A DNA stretch of 64,000 nt from Candidatus Goldiibacteriota bacterium HGW-Goldbacteria-1 (GCA_002839855.1 PGYV01000004.1:203988-267987); one strand, 5' to 3'; counted from the stretch's first letter, positions 1 through 9,214 are shown. The notes: a model not told the origin generated them from the sequence alone. Made by a program: numbers and translations.

Positions 1-493
1 CGTTTACAACGTAATCCACAAAATGGTTGCGCCTTTCGCCAAACACCCACGCCGTCCTTAAAATTACGCCGTTGCCCAGTATCTCCCTTACAAACCTTTC
101 GCCTGCCAGTTTGGATTTGCCATAAAAATTGCAGGGATTTTCAGCATCAAATTCAATATAGGGCTCGTTTTTTTTGCCGTCAAAAACATAATCAGTACTT
201 ATGTGTATCATGCGGGCGCAGTATTCCCTGCAGGCAATGGCGATATTCTTGGGGCCGATTGCGTTTACTTTCATCGCGCGGTCATTATCTTTTTCGCACG
301 CGTCAACATCGGTAATGGCCGCGCAGTTTACAACCACAGACGGCTGTTTATTTGCCATATATTCAAGGACTGCGTCAAGGTCTGTTATATCCACATCCTT
401 GCTTGAAAGCGCGCTTACCGCGTATGTTTCATCGCATACTTTTTTAACATCCGAACCTAAAAGTCCTGTACCGCCAAAAATAGCTACTTTCAT
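1..493 (-). CDS. rmlD: dTDP-4-dehydrorhamnose reductase RmlD (partial, 3' end beyond window)
   Basis: An open frame reads leftwards from an ATG at 493 and runs off the window edge with no stop, giving about 164 residues. It begins MKVAIFGGTGLLGSDV, a Rossmann NAD(P)-binding glycine motif, and continues with NCAAITDVDACE, STDYVFDGK and YGKSK. The last is the YxxxK catalytic pair of short-chain dehydrogenases. This matches the RmlD/RfbD family, which reduces dTDP-4-keto-L-rhamnose to dTDP-L-rhamnose, the final step of the pathway. The start is supported by a GGAGGAAAG ribosome-binding site just upstream. It follows rmlB by 12 bases, so the two are probably co-transcribed. The C-terminal third cannot be judged here. 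Confidence 0.93.
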   Translation of the reverse strand, partial: MKVAIFGGTGLLGSDVKKVCDETYAVSALSSKDVDITDLDAVLEYMANKQPSVVVNCAAITDVDACEKDNDRAMKVNAIGPKNIAIACREYCARMIHISTDYVFDGKKNEPYIEFDAENPCNFYGKSKLAGERFVREILGNGVILRTAWVFGERRNHFVDYVVN

Positions 494-505
494 CTTTCCT
501 CCGTT

Positions 506-1498
506 TTACTTATATGCTTTCTTAAAATAATCTTTAAACGCCCTGCCTTTTAACGCCGACCACCAGTTATTGTTTATTACGTACCAGTTGATTGTAAGTT
601 TCAGGGCTTCGGTGAATGTGTGTTTGGGCTTCCAGCCAAGTTTTTTAATTTTGGCTGATGAAAGCGCGTAACGCCTGTCATGCGCAAGCCTGTCTTTTAC
701 AAACCTCATAATGGACACGGGCTTTTTAAGCTGTTTGATTATGGTCTTTGCCACAAGTATGTTTGGCTCTTCCACATTTCCGCCCACGTTATAAACCTCG
801 CCCGGTTTTCCTTTTCTTAAAACAATTTCAAGGGCGGCGCAGTTGTCTTCAACATATATCCAGTTGCGCACCTGTTTGCCGTCGCCGTAAAGCGGAAGCT
901 CTTTCCCCTCAATTGCGTTGGTGATAAAAAGAGGGATAAATTTTTCCGGATGCTGAAAAGGTCCAAAGTTATTGGAACTTCTTGTGACAATAACCGGCAG
1001 GCCGAATGTTTTAAAATAAGCAAGCGCTATAAGGTCAGAAGCGGTTTTGGACGCGGCGTAAGGGCTTGTGGGTTCAAGCATATCTGTTTCAACAGATTTG
1101 CCCTTTTTCACGCTGCCGTAAACTTCATCGGTGGAGATATGAACAAACCTTTTAACGTTATGATTTTTTGCGGCTTCAAGCATGTTCATTGTCCCGCGCA
1201 CGTTTGTGTCTATAAATACACCCGGATCAAGGATAGACCGGTCCACGTGTGATTCCGCGGCGAAATGAACTACAGCATCCATACCCGCAACAGCTTTATC
1301 AACAGCACTAACATCACGGATATCGCCTTTGATAAATGAGAAGTTTGAGTATTTTTTGAATTCAGTTATAGTGTCAGGATTTGAAGCGTAAGTCAAAGCA
1401 TCAAAGACTATGATTTTGTATTTTGGATATTTCTTAAGCATAAGCCGTGTAAAACAACTGCCAATAAATCCCGCTCCGCCTGTGATAAGTATTTTCAA
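506..1498 (-). CDS. rmlB: dTDP-glucose 4,6-dehydratase RmlB
   Basis: About 330 residues. The N-terminus KILITGGAGFIGSCF is the NAD-binding Rossmann motif. HFAAESHVDRS, STDEVYGSV and PYAASKTASD (YxxxK) follow, as in the extended SDR dehydratase family. RmlB converts dTDP-D-glucose to dTDP-4-keto-6-deoxy-glucose, the second step to dTDP-rhamnose. Start choice is open. An AAGGAG at about 1509-1514 touches the ATG at 1507 but stands 10 bases before a TTG at 1498, which gives the usual family start MKILITGG. An ATG at 1522 is less likely. It is separated from rmlC by 218 bases of repeats, so it may have its own promoter or be processed from a longer message. Confidence 0.93.
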   Translation of the reverse strand: MKILITGGAGFIGSCFTRLMLKKYPKYKIIVFDALTYASNPDTITEFKKYSNFSFIKGDIRDVSAVDKAVAGMDAVVHFAAESHVDRSILDPGVFIDTNVRGTMNMLEAAKNHNVKRFVHISTDEVYGSVKKGKSVETDMLEPTSPYAASKTASDLIALAYFKTFGLPVIVTRSSNNFGPFQHPEKFIPLFITNAIEGKELPLYGDGKQVRNWIYVEDNCAALEIVLRKGKPGEVYNVGGNVEEPNILVAKTIIKQLKKPVSIMRFVKDRLAHDRRYALSSAKIKKLGWKPKHTFTEALKLTINWYVINNNWWSALKGRAFKDYFKKAYK

Positions 1499-1529
1499 GT
1501 TGCCCATTCTCCTTATTAGCATTTGTCCC

Positions 1530-1598
1530 GTTCTGTCACCTTTCTCCTATCACCTTTCTCGTTCTATGTACTGTTCTGTCACCTTTCTCCTATCACCT
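1530..1598. repeat. 26-bp direct repeat pair upstream of rmlB
   Basis: The 26-base word at 1530-1555 (it begins GTTCTGTCACCTTTCTCCTA) recurs at 1573-1598 with a period of 43 bases. Shorter variants, CTATCACCTATCTC, continue to about 1615. It lies in the 5' leader of rmlB on the minus strand. No coding frame or clear protein-binding symmetry is seen. Confidence 0.75.
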
Positions 1599-1626
1599 AT
1601 CTCGCCTTATCTCTTTGCTTTTCGCC

Positions 1627-1740
1627 CTGGTAGCCGCGCCCTTCAGGGCGCGTTGTTTCAAATCAACTGCCGCACCTTAAAAGGTGCGCCTACCAGATCT
1701 AAACCTAGCTGCCTAGCTGCCTAGCCGCCGAGCTGCCGCC
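1627..1740. repeat. GC-rich dispersed palindromic repeat, copy 1
   Basis: Outer arms CTGGTA (1627) and TACCAG (1696) enclose two small stem-loops: CGCGCCCT/AGGGCGCG at 1635-1652 and CGCACCTT/AAGGTGCG at 1671-1688. They are followed by a degenerate AGCTGCC-rich tail to 1740, directly against the rmlC stop. A related unit occurs in the opposite sense at 56137-56225 (GATCTGGTAGCCGCG and GGGCGCGTTGTTT are shared), also directly against a gene stop (pth). It resembles a REP-like intergenic repeat. I see no open reading frame in it. Confidence 0.7.
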
Positions 1741-2196
1741 TTATCTGTCCTTCCTGCTCCAGTCGTACGGTATTTCGCTTCCGTGCGCGGGCAGCCTGAA
1801 TTCATCCGGCTCTTTGGGGTTGTACGTTTCCGTGGGGGTGTTGATTATAATTGCTTCATATTCAGAGGCGCCCTTAAAACCGTGATAAACATTATTTGGA
1901 ATCTGCACCATCTGCATATTGTGTTCGCCTATGAAAAATTCATTTATTTCGCCCTTTGTCTTTGAACCTTCGCGTGAATCATAAAGCACAAGCTTTATCA
2001 TGCCGCGCACGCATACAAAACTGTCAAACTGTTTTTTATGATAATGCCACGCTTTGGTAACGCCCGGCATTACGGTGGTCATATATACCTGCCCGAATTT
2101 AATAAACATTTCATCGTCATGACGCATCATTTCGGCAAGGCGCCCGCGTTCATCACACATTACTTTAAGCTGTTTTATCTTCACTCCGTCTATCAT
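1741..2196 (-). CDS. rmlC: RmlC-type cupin, dTDP-4-dehydrorhamnose 3,5-epimerase
   Basis: 151 residues in a cupin fold of the RmlC type. AWHYHKKQFDSFVCVRG carries the conserved histidines of the first cupin motif, and IPNNVYHGFKG matches the second. The likely role is 3,5-epimerisation of dTDP-4-keto-6-deoxyglucose, because it sits between rmlA and rmlB/rmlD. It is shorter than the about 180-residue classical RmlC, so it may belong to the short RmlC-like branch; the function is assigned mainly from context. The start is supported by GGAGG five bases upstream. It begins 18 bases after the rmlA stop, consistent with one operon. Confidence 0.85.
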   Translation of the reverse strand: MIDGVKIKQLKVMCDERGRLAEMMRHDDEMFIKFGQVYMTTVMPGVTKAWHYHKKQFDSFVCVRGMIKLVLYDSREGSKTKGEINEFFIGEHNMQMVQIPNNVYHGFKGASEYEAIIINTPTETYNPKEPDEFRLPAHGSEIPYDWSRKDR

Positions 2197-2214
2197 TTTA
2201 TCCTCCGCGTAACT

Positions 2215-2946
2215 TTATATTTTATTCGCGCCGCTCTTTTTTACAAGTATGTTGGCTTCCAAAAGGGCGTCTTTAGATTCACCGCTGTCCATCCACCATC
2301 CGTCAAGCACGTCATGGGTCATCATCTTTCTGTTTATGTAGGCGTTGTTAACGTCAGTTATTTCAAGTTCGCCCCTTTTGCTGGGTTTTAACTTTCCTAT
2401 TATATTAAAGACTTCCGGGGGGTAAAAATATATGCCGATTACGGCAAGGTTAGAAACAGGGTCTTTTGGCTTTTCTATGATTCTTTTAACTTTACCGTTA
2501 ACCACTTCGGCCACGCCGTATTCTTTGGGGTTATCAACTTCTTTAAGGATTATCTTCGCGCCCTTTTTCTGTTTCTTAAAATCCGCGGCGGCTTTTTTAA
2601 TGTTCTTTTCTATTATATTATCCCCAAGCACAACCACCATTTTATCGTTGCCCACAAATTCCTGCGCAGTCCGTAAAGCGTCGGCAATACCGCCTTCGCC
2701 GTCCTGATAACCGTAATGAAGGCGCTTTAACCCAAACTCTTTTCCGTTGCCCAAAAGCCGTAAAAAATCCCCGGAATTGCTTCCGCCTGTCACCACCATG
2801 ATATCCTCTATCCCGGCGTTTACAAGCATCTGAATAGGGTAATAAATCATCGGTTTATCATAAACCGGCAATAAATGTTTATTGGTAATTCTTGTAAGCG
2901 GGTGAAGCCGTGTTCCAAGCCCCCCGGCCAGTATTATCCCTTTCAC
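2215..2946 (-). CDS. rmlA: glucose-1-phosphate thymidylyltransferase RmlA
   Basis: A nucleotidyltransferase of about 243 residues. The N-terminus KGIILAGGLGTRLHPLT contains the GGxGTRL nucleotide-binding signature. Further motifs are YDKPMIYYPIQ, VLGDNII (metal-binding Asp) and RIIEKPKDP (catalytic EKP). It activates glucose-1-phosphate with dTTP, the first step to dTDP-rhamnose. The length fits the short RmlA form lacking the extended C-terminus. A GGAGG precedes a GTG at 2946 by about six bases. An in-frame ATG at 2958 overlaps that ribosome-binding site, so GTG is preferred. It is the first gene of the operon; about 385 bases containing an inverted-repeat element separate it from the gene upstream. 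Confidence 0.92.
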   Translation of the reverse strand: MKGIILAGGLGTRLHPLTRITNKHLLPVYDKPMIYYPIQMLVNAGIEDIMVVTGGSNSGDFLRLLGNGKEFGLKRLHYGYQDGEGGIADALRTAQEFVGNDKMVVVLGDNIIEKNIKKAAADFKKQKKGAKIILKEVDNPKEYGVAEVVNGKVKRIIEKPKDPVSNLAVIGIYFYPPEVFNIIGKLKPSKRGELEITDVNNAYINRKMMTHDVLDGWWMDSGESKDALLEANILVKKSGANKI

Positions 2947-3181
2947 ACATACCTCCATAACCGCATTATTGGCTGTATTTTCATTGATTATAGCAGATAG
3001 GCGATTTTTTGCAAATGGTTAAAACAGGGGGATTACTATCTTTAGAAGGGTTTATCTTTTTGGAGTTTCCTGCGAAGAACTGATTCGATTTGATATATCT
3101 AAAAGTCGCAGTTTTATTAAGACTGCGTCGAAAAATAGAAAAGTCTCAATTCTCGAGAGCTTCAACTTCATAAAATCAGCC

Positions 3182-3315
3182 GTGCCTGACCTTGAAAGTA
3201 GAAAGTAAAACCATTTTCATAAAAAACCCGAACCCTTTACCTTATAAAAACTGATGTTCCCTCTATCACCTGTTTTGCGTAAGTGCCATTACCTTCTACT
3301 TTCAGGATCCGGTAC
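3182..3315. repeat. TIR-bounded short element, copy A
   Basis: 134 bases with inverted ends of about 27 bp (left 3182-3208, starting GTGCCTGACCTTGAAAGTAG; right 3289-3315). The interior is non-coding and conserved among copies (CCCTTTA...CTTATAAAAACTGATG...CTATCACCTG). The flanks also match other copies (AATCAGCC before the left end, TTTTCCTT after the right end), so the full unit may be 20-30 bases longer. It lies between the iron-transporter gene and rmlA. It carries no transposase and looks like a non-autonomous MITE-like element. Confidence 0.8.
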
Positions 3316-3331
3316 CTGTTTTTTCCTTTAT

Positions 3332-4189
3332 TTAATTCCCAAAAATATGTTTGATAAGCATTCCGACTGCCAGTGACATGCCTATTACCACCGCCGTTAT
3401 CCCGGAAACTTCCAAAAATGCCTTTTTATAGTCTGTGTTTTTAACCACGGACATATAAAAAGTAAATGCTGTCAGTATCACCGCAACCGCGCAGAGCGAG
3501 TAAGAAAGCGCGGCCAGATGATTAGCAACCAGAAAGAACGGCGTTACAATCGCGGCTGTTACAAAAATATAAACTGTGCCGGCATATATCGCGGCCTTTA
3601 GCGCTTTTTTATCGCCTATATCTGTTTTTTGCGAGAGGTATTCGGAAGCTGCCATGGCCAAAGTGGCTGCCACTCCGCTTACAAGTGCGGTTTTACCCAC
3701 CATAATTGAATTTGCCAGGGCAAAAGTTAGCCCCACCACTATGCCCGTGATCTCCTGTATGGAATTATTTACAGCCAGTATCATTGACCCCATGTGCTCC
3801 ACAGCGTCTTCCTCCAGCTGCTTTACCAGGGCTTCTTCATGCTTTACTTCATCATTTATTATTTTTCTTATTCCGGGAAGGCTGTCTTCGGCGTTTTCAT
3901 AATTATGCTCTGCTTTCACTTCGCCGTTCTCCATCATTTTCACGGAAAAAGTCATGCCAAACAGCGCGGCGGTAACAGTGTATATGAATATCCTTAGCCT
4001 GTCAGGCTTTGTATCTGTCCCGGTTATTTTTTTAAAGTAATTATAATGCGTCATTTCATCTTTGGATATCTTCGTTAAGACTTCCCTGTTCTTTCCTTTC
4101 GCCCTGCCTGCCATAAGCCCGTAAACTATGCTTTCCGTGATTTCATTTTTCTGATAAAGAAGTATCCTTTGCATTGTACCGCTGTCCAT
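3332..4189 (-). CDS. ferritin-like / VIT1-CCC1 family iron transporter fusion
   Basis: About 285 residues. The N-terminal ~130 residues form a ferritin-like helical domain with ExxH motifs typical of di-iron sites (DEMTHYN and DEVKHEEA). The C-terminal half has about five membrane segments of the VIT1/CCC1 type, including NSIQEITGIVVGLTFALA and AASEYLSQKTD. This architecture matches Er-VIT1/MbfA proteins, which move Fe(II) or Mn(II) across a membrane. The start at 4189 is chosen because AGGAGG lies four bases upstream; a longer frame to 4234 lacks this. It is monocistronic as far as can be seen, flanked by element A downstream and a secreted-protein gene upstream. Confidence 0.85.
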   Translation of the reverse strand: MDSGTMQRILLYQKNEITESIVYGLMAGRAKGKNREVLTKISKDEMTHYNYFKKITGTDTKPDRLRIFIYTVTAALFGMTFSVKMMENGEVKAEHNYENAEDSLPGIRKIINDEVKHEEALVKQLEEDAVEHMGSMILAVNNSIQEITGIVVGLTFALANSIMVGKTALVSGVAATLAMAASEYLSQKTDIGDKKALKAAIYAGTVYIFVTAAIVTPFFLVANHLAALSYSLCAVAVILTAFTFYMSVVKNTDYKKAFLEVSGITAVVIGMSLAVGMLIKHIFGN

Positions 4190-4261
4190 GTATCCTCCTG
4201 TAATAGTTGATATGCATACGACAAAACCAGTCACAAGTAAAAACCCGGTACTGATTTTCCA

Positions 4262-6097
4262 CTAGTGAACTATAAATAACTTTCCCTTATATATATGTTT
4301 GTCCGGCGTTTGTATGACATAGTAGTATATACCAGGCGATACCCTGTTTCCATATCTGTTCTTTGCGTTCCAGTTTACAAACGTAGTAACAGCATCCACG
4401 GCATACACAAGTTCGGCCGAGAGCGTATATATGTTCAGGCGCGAGCCCGGCACCATGTTGCGTATTTTAAGAGCGTTGTCAATAGCCGTATCAGGATTAA
4501 ACGGATTCGGATATACGCAGGGCTCGTCAACCGGATAAAAGACACTGTTTGAACTTATAGCCGGATGTTTTGAAGGCGCGGTATAGAAAGCGTCATTGTA
4601 ATCGCACCAGGCGGTATTCTGTATGGGGTATCCGCTTATAAAAGTACGCACTGTGGCCATTATTTCTACCCGCGCTATTTGCCCGGGGTTAAGAACAGGA
4701 ATTGTAAAAACCACATAATTGCCTGTAACCTGCGGCGCAATCGCGGCCGCATATCCGTTATAGTCCAGCTGTGAAGGCAGAGTATCCCAAACTATAAGAT
4801 TTGTGACGCTTTGCAAAGTAGTATTACTTACGTTTATGGAAAAAGTCACATTAGCGCCTGTTTCAGGCTGGTCTCCGGTAACGGATTTTTCAATCGTAAG
4901 TTCCGCGGCCTCTATGGCATTTGTTGGTGTCACAGTCGCAGTCACAGTCACAGTCGCAGTCGTGGTCGCAGTCGTGGTCGCGAGAATTGGCGTGGTTGTA
5001 TGTGTCAACTGCGGTGTAATTGTATTTGTCGTCGTGCATGTTTCCGAGAAAAAAGCTGTCTGCGTGACAGTCTGCGTATGCCACATGGTTGCGGTATTAG
5101 AAGCTGTTACCGTCAGGGTAGGAGTATCTGTTTCCGTGACCGTCTGTGTGAATACTTCGGTTTGTGTCTGCGTAACAGTATTTGTCTGTGTGCAAGTGGG
5201 GGTATTTGTATGTGTGGTGCATACACCGAACTTTTGCACCCTGTTTGCACTTAATGAAGAATCAGTAACATATATATTTCCGGCATTATCAAAGGCAATA
5301 GCTACAGGAAAAAGAAACTGCCCATCGCCAATACCCATAGTGCCCCAATCATACTGATAAATTCCTGCCTGATCAAAAACCTGAACATTGCGGTTTCCGG
5401 CGTCAGCTACATATACAAGTCCGGCGCTGTCAACAGCTACTCCAAAGGGATTTGAAAACCCTCCCCACTGCAGTATATAATTGCCTGATGAATCAAACTT
5501 CTGCACCCTTTGGTTTGCCGCGTCCGCCACATAGACATTGCCTGTTGAATCACAGGCTATTCCATAAGGGTTCAAAAACTGCCCGTCTCCGGTTCCATTG
5601 CTGCCCCATTGCAGGATATAATTTCCGGATGAGTCAAATTTCTGGACCCTGGAATTACCCAGTTCTACAACATAAATATTACCCAAAGAATCAAGTGCAA
5701 TGCTTGTCGGCGCGTGAAATTGCCCGTTCCCGGCGCCGGATCCGGAGCCGACATCAGATATATATGTGCCTGCAGCGCTAAATTTCTTAACCCGGTCATT
5801 ATCAGAATCAACCACATAAACAAACCCAAGAGTATCACAAGCCACTCCAAAAGGGGTATTTAACCCGCCCCACCCTGATATATAATTCCCCGAAGTCCCA
5901 TATCTCTTTATCTGGTCATTGCCCTGGTCAGCAACGTAAACATTGCCCGAATTATCCACGGCAATCCCATAAGGCCCGTTAAAAACCCCGCCGCCCAAAG
6001 ACCCGTCCCATTTGGTTATAAAACATGGCGCAGCAGCAAAGGACAAAACAGCCGTAAAATTCAGCAACAAAACAATGACAACAATTTTTTTTAACAT
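4262..6097 (-). CDS. secreted NHL-propeller protein with Thr-rich linker, DUF11-like and sorting-type C-terminal domain
   Basis: 611 residues. A Sec signal peptide (about 1-22, ending SFAAAP) is followed by about six NHL repeats to residue ~290, such as GPYGIAVDNSGNVYVADQG, forming a beta-propeller. A linker with Thr at nearly every second residue spans ~300-400. An Ig-like/DUF11-type domain (ENVTFSINVSN-like, WDTLPSQLDY) spans ~400-510. The last ~90 residues start CVYPNPFNPDTAI and end SPGIYYYVIQ...KGKLFIVH, like FlgD-type or type A sorting domains. It is probably a surface or secreted protein that binds other molecules; no enzymatic motif is seen. The DNA of the linker contains short near-repeats (4920-4985). 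It is flanked by elements on its upstream side. Confidence 0.85.
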   Translation of the reverse strand: MLKKIVVIVLLLNFTAVLSFAAAPCFITKWDGSLGGGVFNGPYGIAVDNSGNVYVADQGNDQIKRYGTSGNYISGWGGLNTPFGVACDTLGFVYVVDSDNDRVKKFSAAGTYISDVGSGSGAGNGQFHAPTSIALDSLGNIYVVELGNSRVQKFDSSGNYILQWGSNGTGDGQFLNPYGIACDSTGNVYVADAANQRVQKFDSSGNYILQWGGFSNPFGVAVDSAGLVYVADAGNRNVQVFDQAGIYQYDWGTMGIGDGQFLFPVAIAFDNAGNIYVTDSSLSANRVQKFGVCTTHTNTPTCTQTNTVTQTQTEVFTQTVTETDTPTLTVTASNTATMWHTQTVTQTAFFSETCTTTNTITPQLTHTTTPILATTTATTTATVTVTATVTPTNAIEAAELTIEKSVTGDQPETGANVTFSINVSNTTLQSVTNLIVWDTLPSQLDYNGYAAAIAPQVTGNYVVFTIPVLNPGQIARVEIMATVRTFISGYPIQNTAWCDYNDAFYTAPSKHPAISSNSVFYPVDEPCVYPNPFNPDTAIDNALKIRNMVPGSRLNIYTLSAELVYAVDAVTTFVNWNAKNRYGNRVSPGIYYYVIQTPDKHIYKGKLFIVH

Positions 6098-6133
6098 TTT
6101 CCCCTATTCCCGTTATTTGGTAACCAATCAGCC

Positions 6134-6267
6134 ATACCAGACCTTGAAAGTAGAAAGTAAACCCATTCTCATTAAAAACCTGAACCCTTTATCTTATAAA
6201 AACTGATATTTCTTCTATCACCTGTATTGCGTAAGTACCCTTACTTTCTACTTTCAAGGCCCGGCAC
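6134..6267. repeat. TIR-bounded short element, copy B
   Basis: 134 bases, the same length as copy A. Left end 6134-6160 (core CCAGACCTTGAAAGTAGAAA), right end 6241-6267, interior CTTATAAAAACTGATA...CTATCACCTGTATTGCG. It is non-coding and lies between two secreted-protein genes. Confidence 0.82.
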
Positions 6268-6297
6268 CATTTTCCTTCTTCTGCTGCAATCAAAAAA

Positions 6298-6322
6298 TAC
6301 TTTCTACTTTCAAGGTGGGCAC
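6298..6322. repeat. solo right end of the TIR element family
   Basis: TACTTTCTACTTTCAAGG followed by TGGGCAC matches the right inverted repeat of copies A-D with a variant tip (GGGCAC instead of CGGCAC). No left end stands nearby. Its inverted partner with the same variant tip is at 9215-9241, on the other side of the neighbouring gene. Confidence 0.7.
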
Positions 6323-6370
6323 TAATTTCTTACCCTTTGAAACAAGCTTCAGACTCCGCAGATTATTTTC

Positions 6371-9142
6371 CTATCTTCTAATTTTTATAGCCGGTAAAAC
6401 TTTTCTATAAATTACTTCTTTATCTTTAAAAAGAATAGCACATACTATATAAGTGCCGTTTGCTAAATTTTCCGTTTTGATACTGTACTTCATTTCAGGA
6501 ATAGCATCAAATTCTTCACCGCAAACAAGTCTTAAACTCACTGTATAGATTTTTATTTCCACGCTGTCCGCTCCTGAATCATTTCTTAAAAAAACCTGCA
6601 TCCGTTCATTAAACGGATTAGGATAAACCATCATCTCATTTTCAGAGTATAGGCTTATCTCCGGTGTAACCGTAGGTGTTTGTGTTATGGTACTTGTAGA
6701 ACTTGGCGTCTGCGATACAGTAGCCGTTTTAGTCACTGTAATAGTCTCTGTAATAGAAAAAGTCGGCGTGATTGTTGTTGTAGGTGAAGATGTATGTGTT
6801 TCTGTTGCAGAGAAAGTTTCTGTAATTGTAAATGTGGGCGTCGGAGAAAGAACAGGCGTGTCTGTTGAAGTTGGCGTCCTTGTCCCTGTTGTTGTTCTGG
6901 TGGGCGTGATAGTTGCCGTACAAGTTCCTGTACGTGTCGGCGAGCATATTGGAGTCACGGTTTGAGTCGGTCCATTCTCAACACAAAAAGCCGCAAATCC
7001 CCAGGCATTATGATATGTAGAACGCCTGAAATTTCCGCCGGTAAATAGTTTTTTTCTGTCCTGTGAAATTGCTATTCCTCTGCACCAACCATCAACAGGC
7101 GGTACAAAAGAATGGTCAATATAATTATTATATATATCAGCCCTTGATATAAAGTATAATCCGTCTCCGTTATCATTATTAAAAGAACCGCAGTAATACA
7201 GCCAGCCGGCGCTTGTATCCAGTTCAACATCCTCAGAACTATTTAAAACCGGGAAATTCGGGTCAAAGATACCTGTAATCCAGTCATATTTTCGTAATTT
7301 ACTTGATCCCGACGAATAAATATTAGACCCATCAAACGCTATTGTATCTCCCGAAACATTCGGATTATAGGATGTATCTATAGCACCTGTGATCATACTG
7401 GCCTTTCTTATTCTACTCGTGTTTATGTCCCCATAGTAAATGTCGTTGCCAATAATAAAAACATTCCTAACAGAACCAGACGCTCCCTGATTAAATACAG
7501 GATCAACTGCACCTGTGATGCCATCAACTTTTGCAAGATAACTTCTGGTTATCCCCCCTATGCTGGTCATATCTCCACCCATATATAAATTAGTACCATC
7601 AAAAGCCAATCCATACACTTCATTACTGCTGACCCCTTCTATAATTCCCGGAAAAAAGGACGCATCGCCATTGCCTGTAGCAGCATCAAGTTTCGCCACC
7701 ATTCTTCTTCCATAACCTCCCGCAGAATAAAATGCACCGCCTACATAAATGTAATTATCTGCAAGACATATAACATTTACACTACTTCCCATTTTTGCGT
7801 CAAATGAGGCATCTACAAGCCCTGTAGATATATCTATTTTTGCTAAAGCCCTTCTTTGTATCGCACCAATACTGGAAAAATAACCTCCAAGAAAAATATT
7901 AGCCCCATCATTTGCAATTGTGATAACTTGATGGCTAGCATTAGGCATAAAGGAATTATCCGGAATACCCGTTGTTTTACTAATTTTCGCACAAGCCAGG
8001 CGCGCAGTATTGCTTACGCTTACAAATGCTCCCCCTATATATAAATCAGAACCCGACGGCGTTATAACAAAAACTGAATTATCCGGACCAGCTGAAAAAG
8101 ATGTATCAAGCGCGCCGTTTATCTGATCTAATTTAACTATAAATTTTGCCGTTGTGGCATTCACAGAAGCAAAACGTCCGGCTATATAAACAGAAGCAGC
8201 ATCAACGCACACATCATAGACAGCATCATCATATAAACTCGCACTATTAACGTCCGTAATAAAAGAAGTATCCAAAATCCCCGTCGAGGCATTTATTTTA
8301 GCAATTCCTCTTCTTATCTGCGAAGGTTCATTCACCTGAAACGACCCTCCTGCAATATAATAATTAGTCCCGTCACCATCAATATCAAGCACCGTACCAG
8401 CGATAACCGGGTTAAAAGCAGGTATTCTCGCTCCTGTTAACGCATTAACTTTTATTACCGATCCATATTCTATTACACCATTACTAAAATGAGAACCTCC
8501 AAGCACCAGATTTGAGCCATCCGGATACATTGTATTTACAGCAAACCCGCCAAAATTGTCAGTTACGTTAAACGTCATATCAACAGCACCTGTTACCGGA
8601 TTAAGTTTTGCAATAGATGATCTTCCACTTGAATTTATATTCATAAAATTTCCTGCCACATAAAGACTGCCACCATACAATAAAAGTTTCTTAAACACCC
8701 CGAAAGCAGTTGGCGAAAAATCAGGATCAAGCGCTCCGTTCGAATAAATGTGTGCAATACTTTGCCTGCTTATACCTGCGACATAATCAAAATCTCCCGC
8801 AACATACCATCCGCCAGAGCCGTCTGAAATAGCGGTATTAATAACAGTTCCTGATACTTCAGGAAACCCGGATATTATTTGACCCGTCACACTATTTACA
8901 GGCGAACCATTTCCTGTTCTTGGTCCAATTATTCCGAAATTACCGCCTATATACACGCTGTCCGCTGTAGCAGTTACACTATAAACCACTCCATTTACAA
9001 CCGGAAAACTAAGCAAACTTAAATATCCACCCGGAGTAGGTGTTATAGTACACGACGGAGCAGGTGCTCCATAAACTGAAATGCTAAAAAAAATAAACAA
9101 AATAGTTAAACAAAATAAGTCCCTTTTCTTCAAAATACTCAA
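6371..9142 (-). CDS. secreted delta-60-repeat-like beta-propeller protein with Thr-rich linker and sorting-type C-terminus
   Basis: About 923-933 residues. A signal peptide (LFCLTILFIFFSISVYG) is followed by many repeats of ~50 residues with the pattern GALDxSF...V..I...G...Y.GG.F, resembling delta-60 repeats, up to residue ~745. A (Thr-X)n linker follows (~745-850, ending TPTVTPEIS), then a C-terminal domain beginning MVYPNPFNERMQ. The likely location is the cell surface; no enzyme motif is seen. A TTG at 9142 has GGAGG eight bases upstream and gives a compact signal peptide, so I prefer it. The longer ATG start at 9172 lacks a clear ribosome-binding site. The gene is symmetrically flanked by element copies and half-ends. 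Confidence 0.83.
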   Translation of the reverse strand: MSILKKRDLFCLTILFIFFSISVYGAPAPSCTITPTPGGYLSLLSFPVVNGVVYSVTATADSVYIGGNFGIIGPRTGNGSPVNSVTGQIISGFPEVSGTVINTAISDGSGGWYVAGDFDYVAGISRQSIAHIYSNGALDPDFSPTAFGVFKKLLLYGGSLYVAGNFMNINSSGRSSIAKLNPVTGAVDMTFNVTDNFGGFAVNTMYPDGSNLVLGGSHFSNGVIEYGSVIKVNALTGARIPAFNPVIAGTVLDIDGDGTNYYIAGGSFQVNEPSQIRRGIAKINASTGILDTSFITDVNSASLYDDAVYDVCVDAASVYIAGRFASVNATTAKFIVKLDQINGALDTSFSAGPDNSVFVITPSGSDLYIGGAFVSVSNTARLACAKISKTTGIPDNSFMPNASHQVITIANDGANIFLGGYFSSIGAIQRRALAKIDISTGLVDASFDAKMGSSVNVICLADNYIYVGGAFYSAGGYGRRMVAKLDAATGNGDASFFPGIIEGVSSNEVYGLAFDGTNLYMGGDMTSIGGITRSYLAKVDGITGAVDPVFNQGASGSVRNVFIIGNDIYYGDINTSRIRKASMITGAIDTSYNPNVSGDTIAFDGSNIYSSGSSKLRKYDWITGIFDPNFPVLNSSEDVELDTSAGWLYYCGSFNNDNGDGLYFISRADIYNNYIDHSFVPPVDGWCRGIAISQDRKKLFTGGNFRRSTYHNAWGFAAFCVENGPTQTVTPICSPTRTGTCTATITPTRTTTGTRTPTSTDTPVLSPTPTFTITETFSATETHTSSPTTTITPTFSITETITVTKTATVSQTPSSTSTITQTPTVTPEISLYSENEMMVYPNPFNERMQVFLRNDSGADSVEIKIYTVSLRLVCGEEFDAIPEMKYSIKTENLANGTYIVCAILFKDKEVIYRKVLPAIKIRR

Positions 9143-9214
9143 AGAAACTGCCTCCCTGATTTTAGATACCATTTCAAAAATATTAATATTTAACTGTTAT
9201 TAATAAAATAATCA

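Noticed and set aside
1530-1598. Possible CRISPR-like repeat pair
   Set aside because: Only two units of 26 bp with a 17-base gap, no further repeats and no cas genes; simple repeat debris is more likely.
4803-5357. Val-rich open frames on the plus strand (also at 6687-6965, 17849-18133, 22746-23249, 46939-47379, 48303-48668)
   Set aside because: These are antisense to the Thr-rich stalk codons; ACN repeats read in reverse give GT-rich Val/Ser codons. They lack ribosome-binding sites and independent domains.
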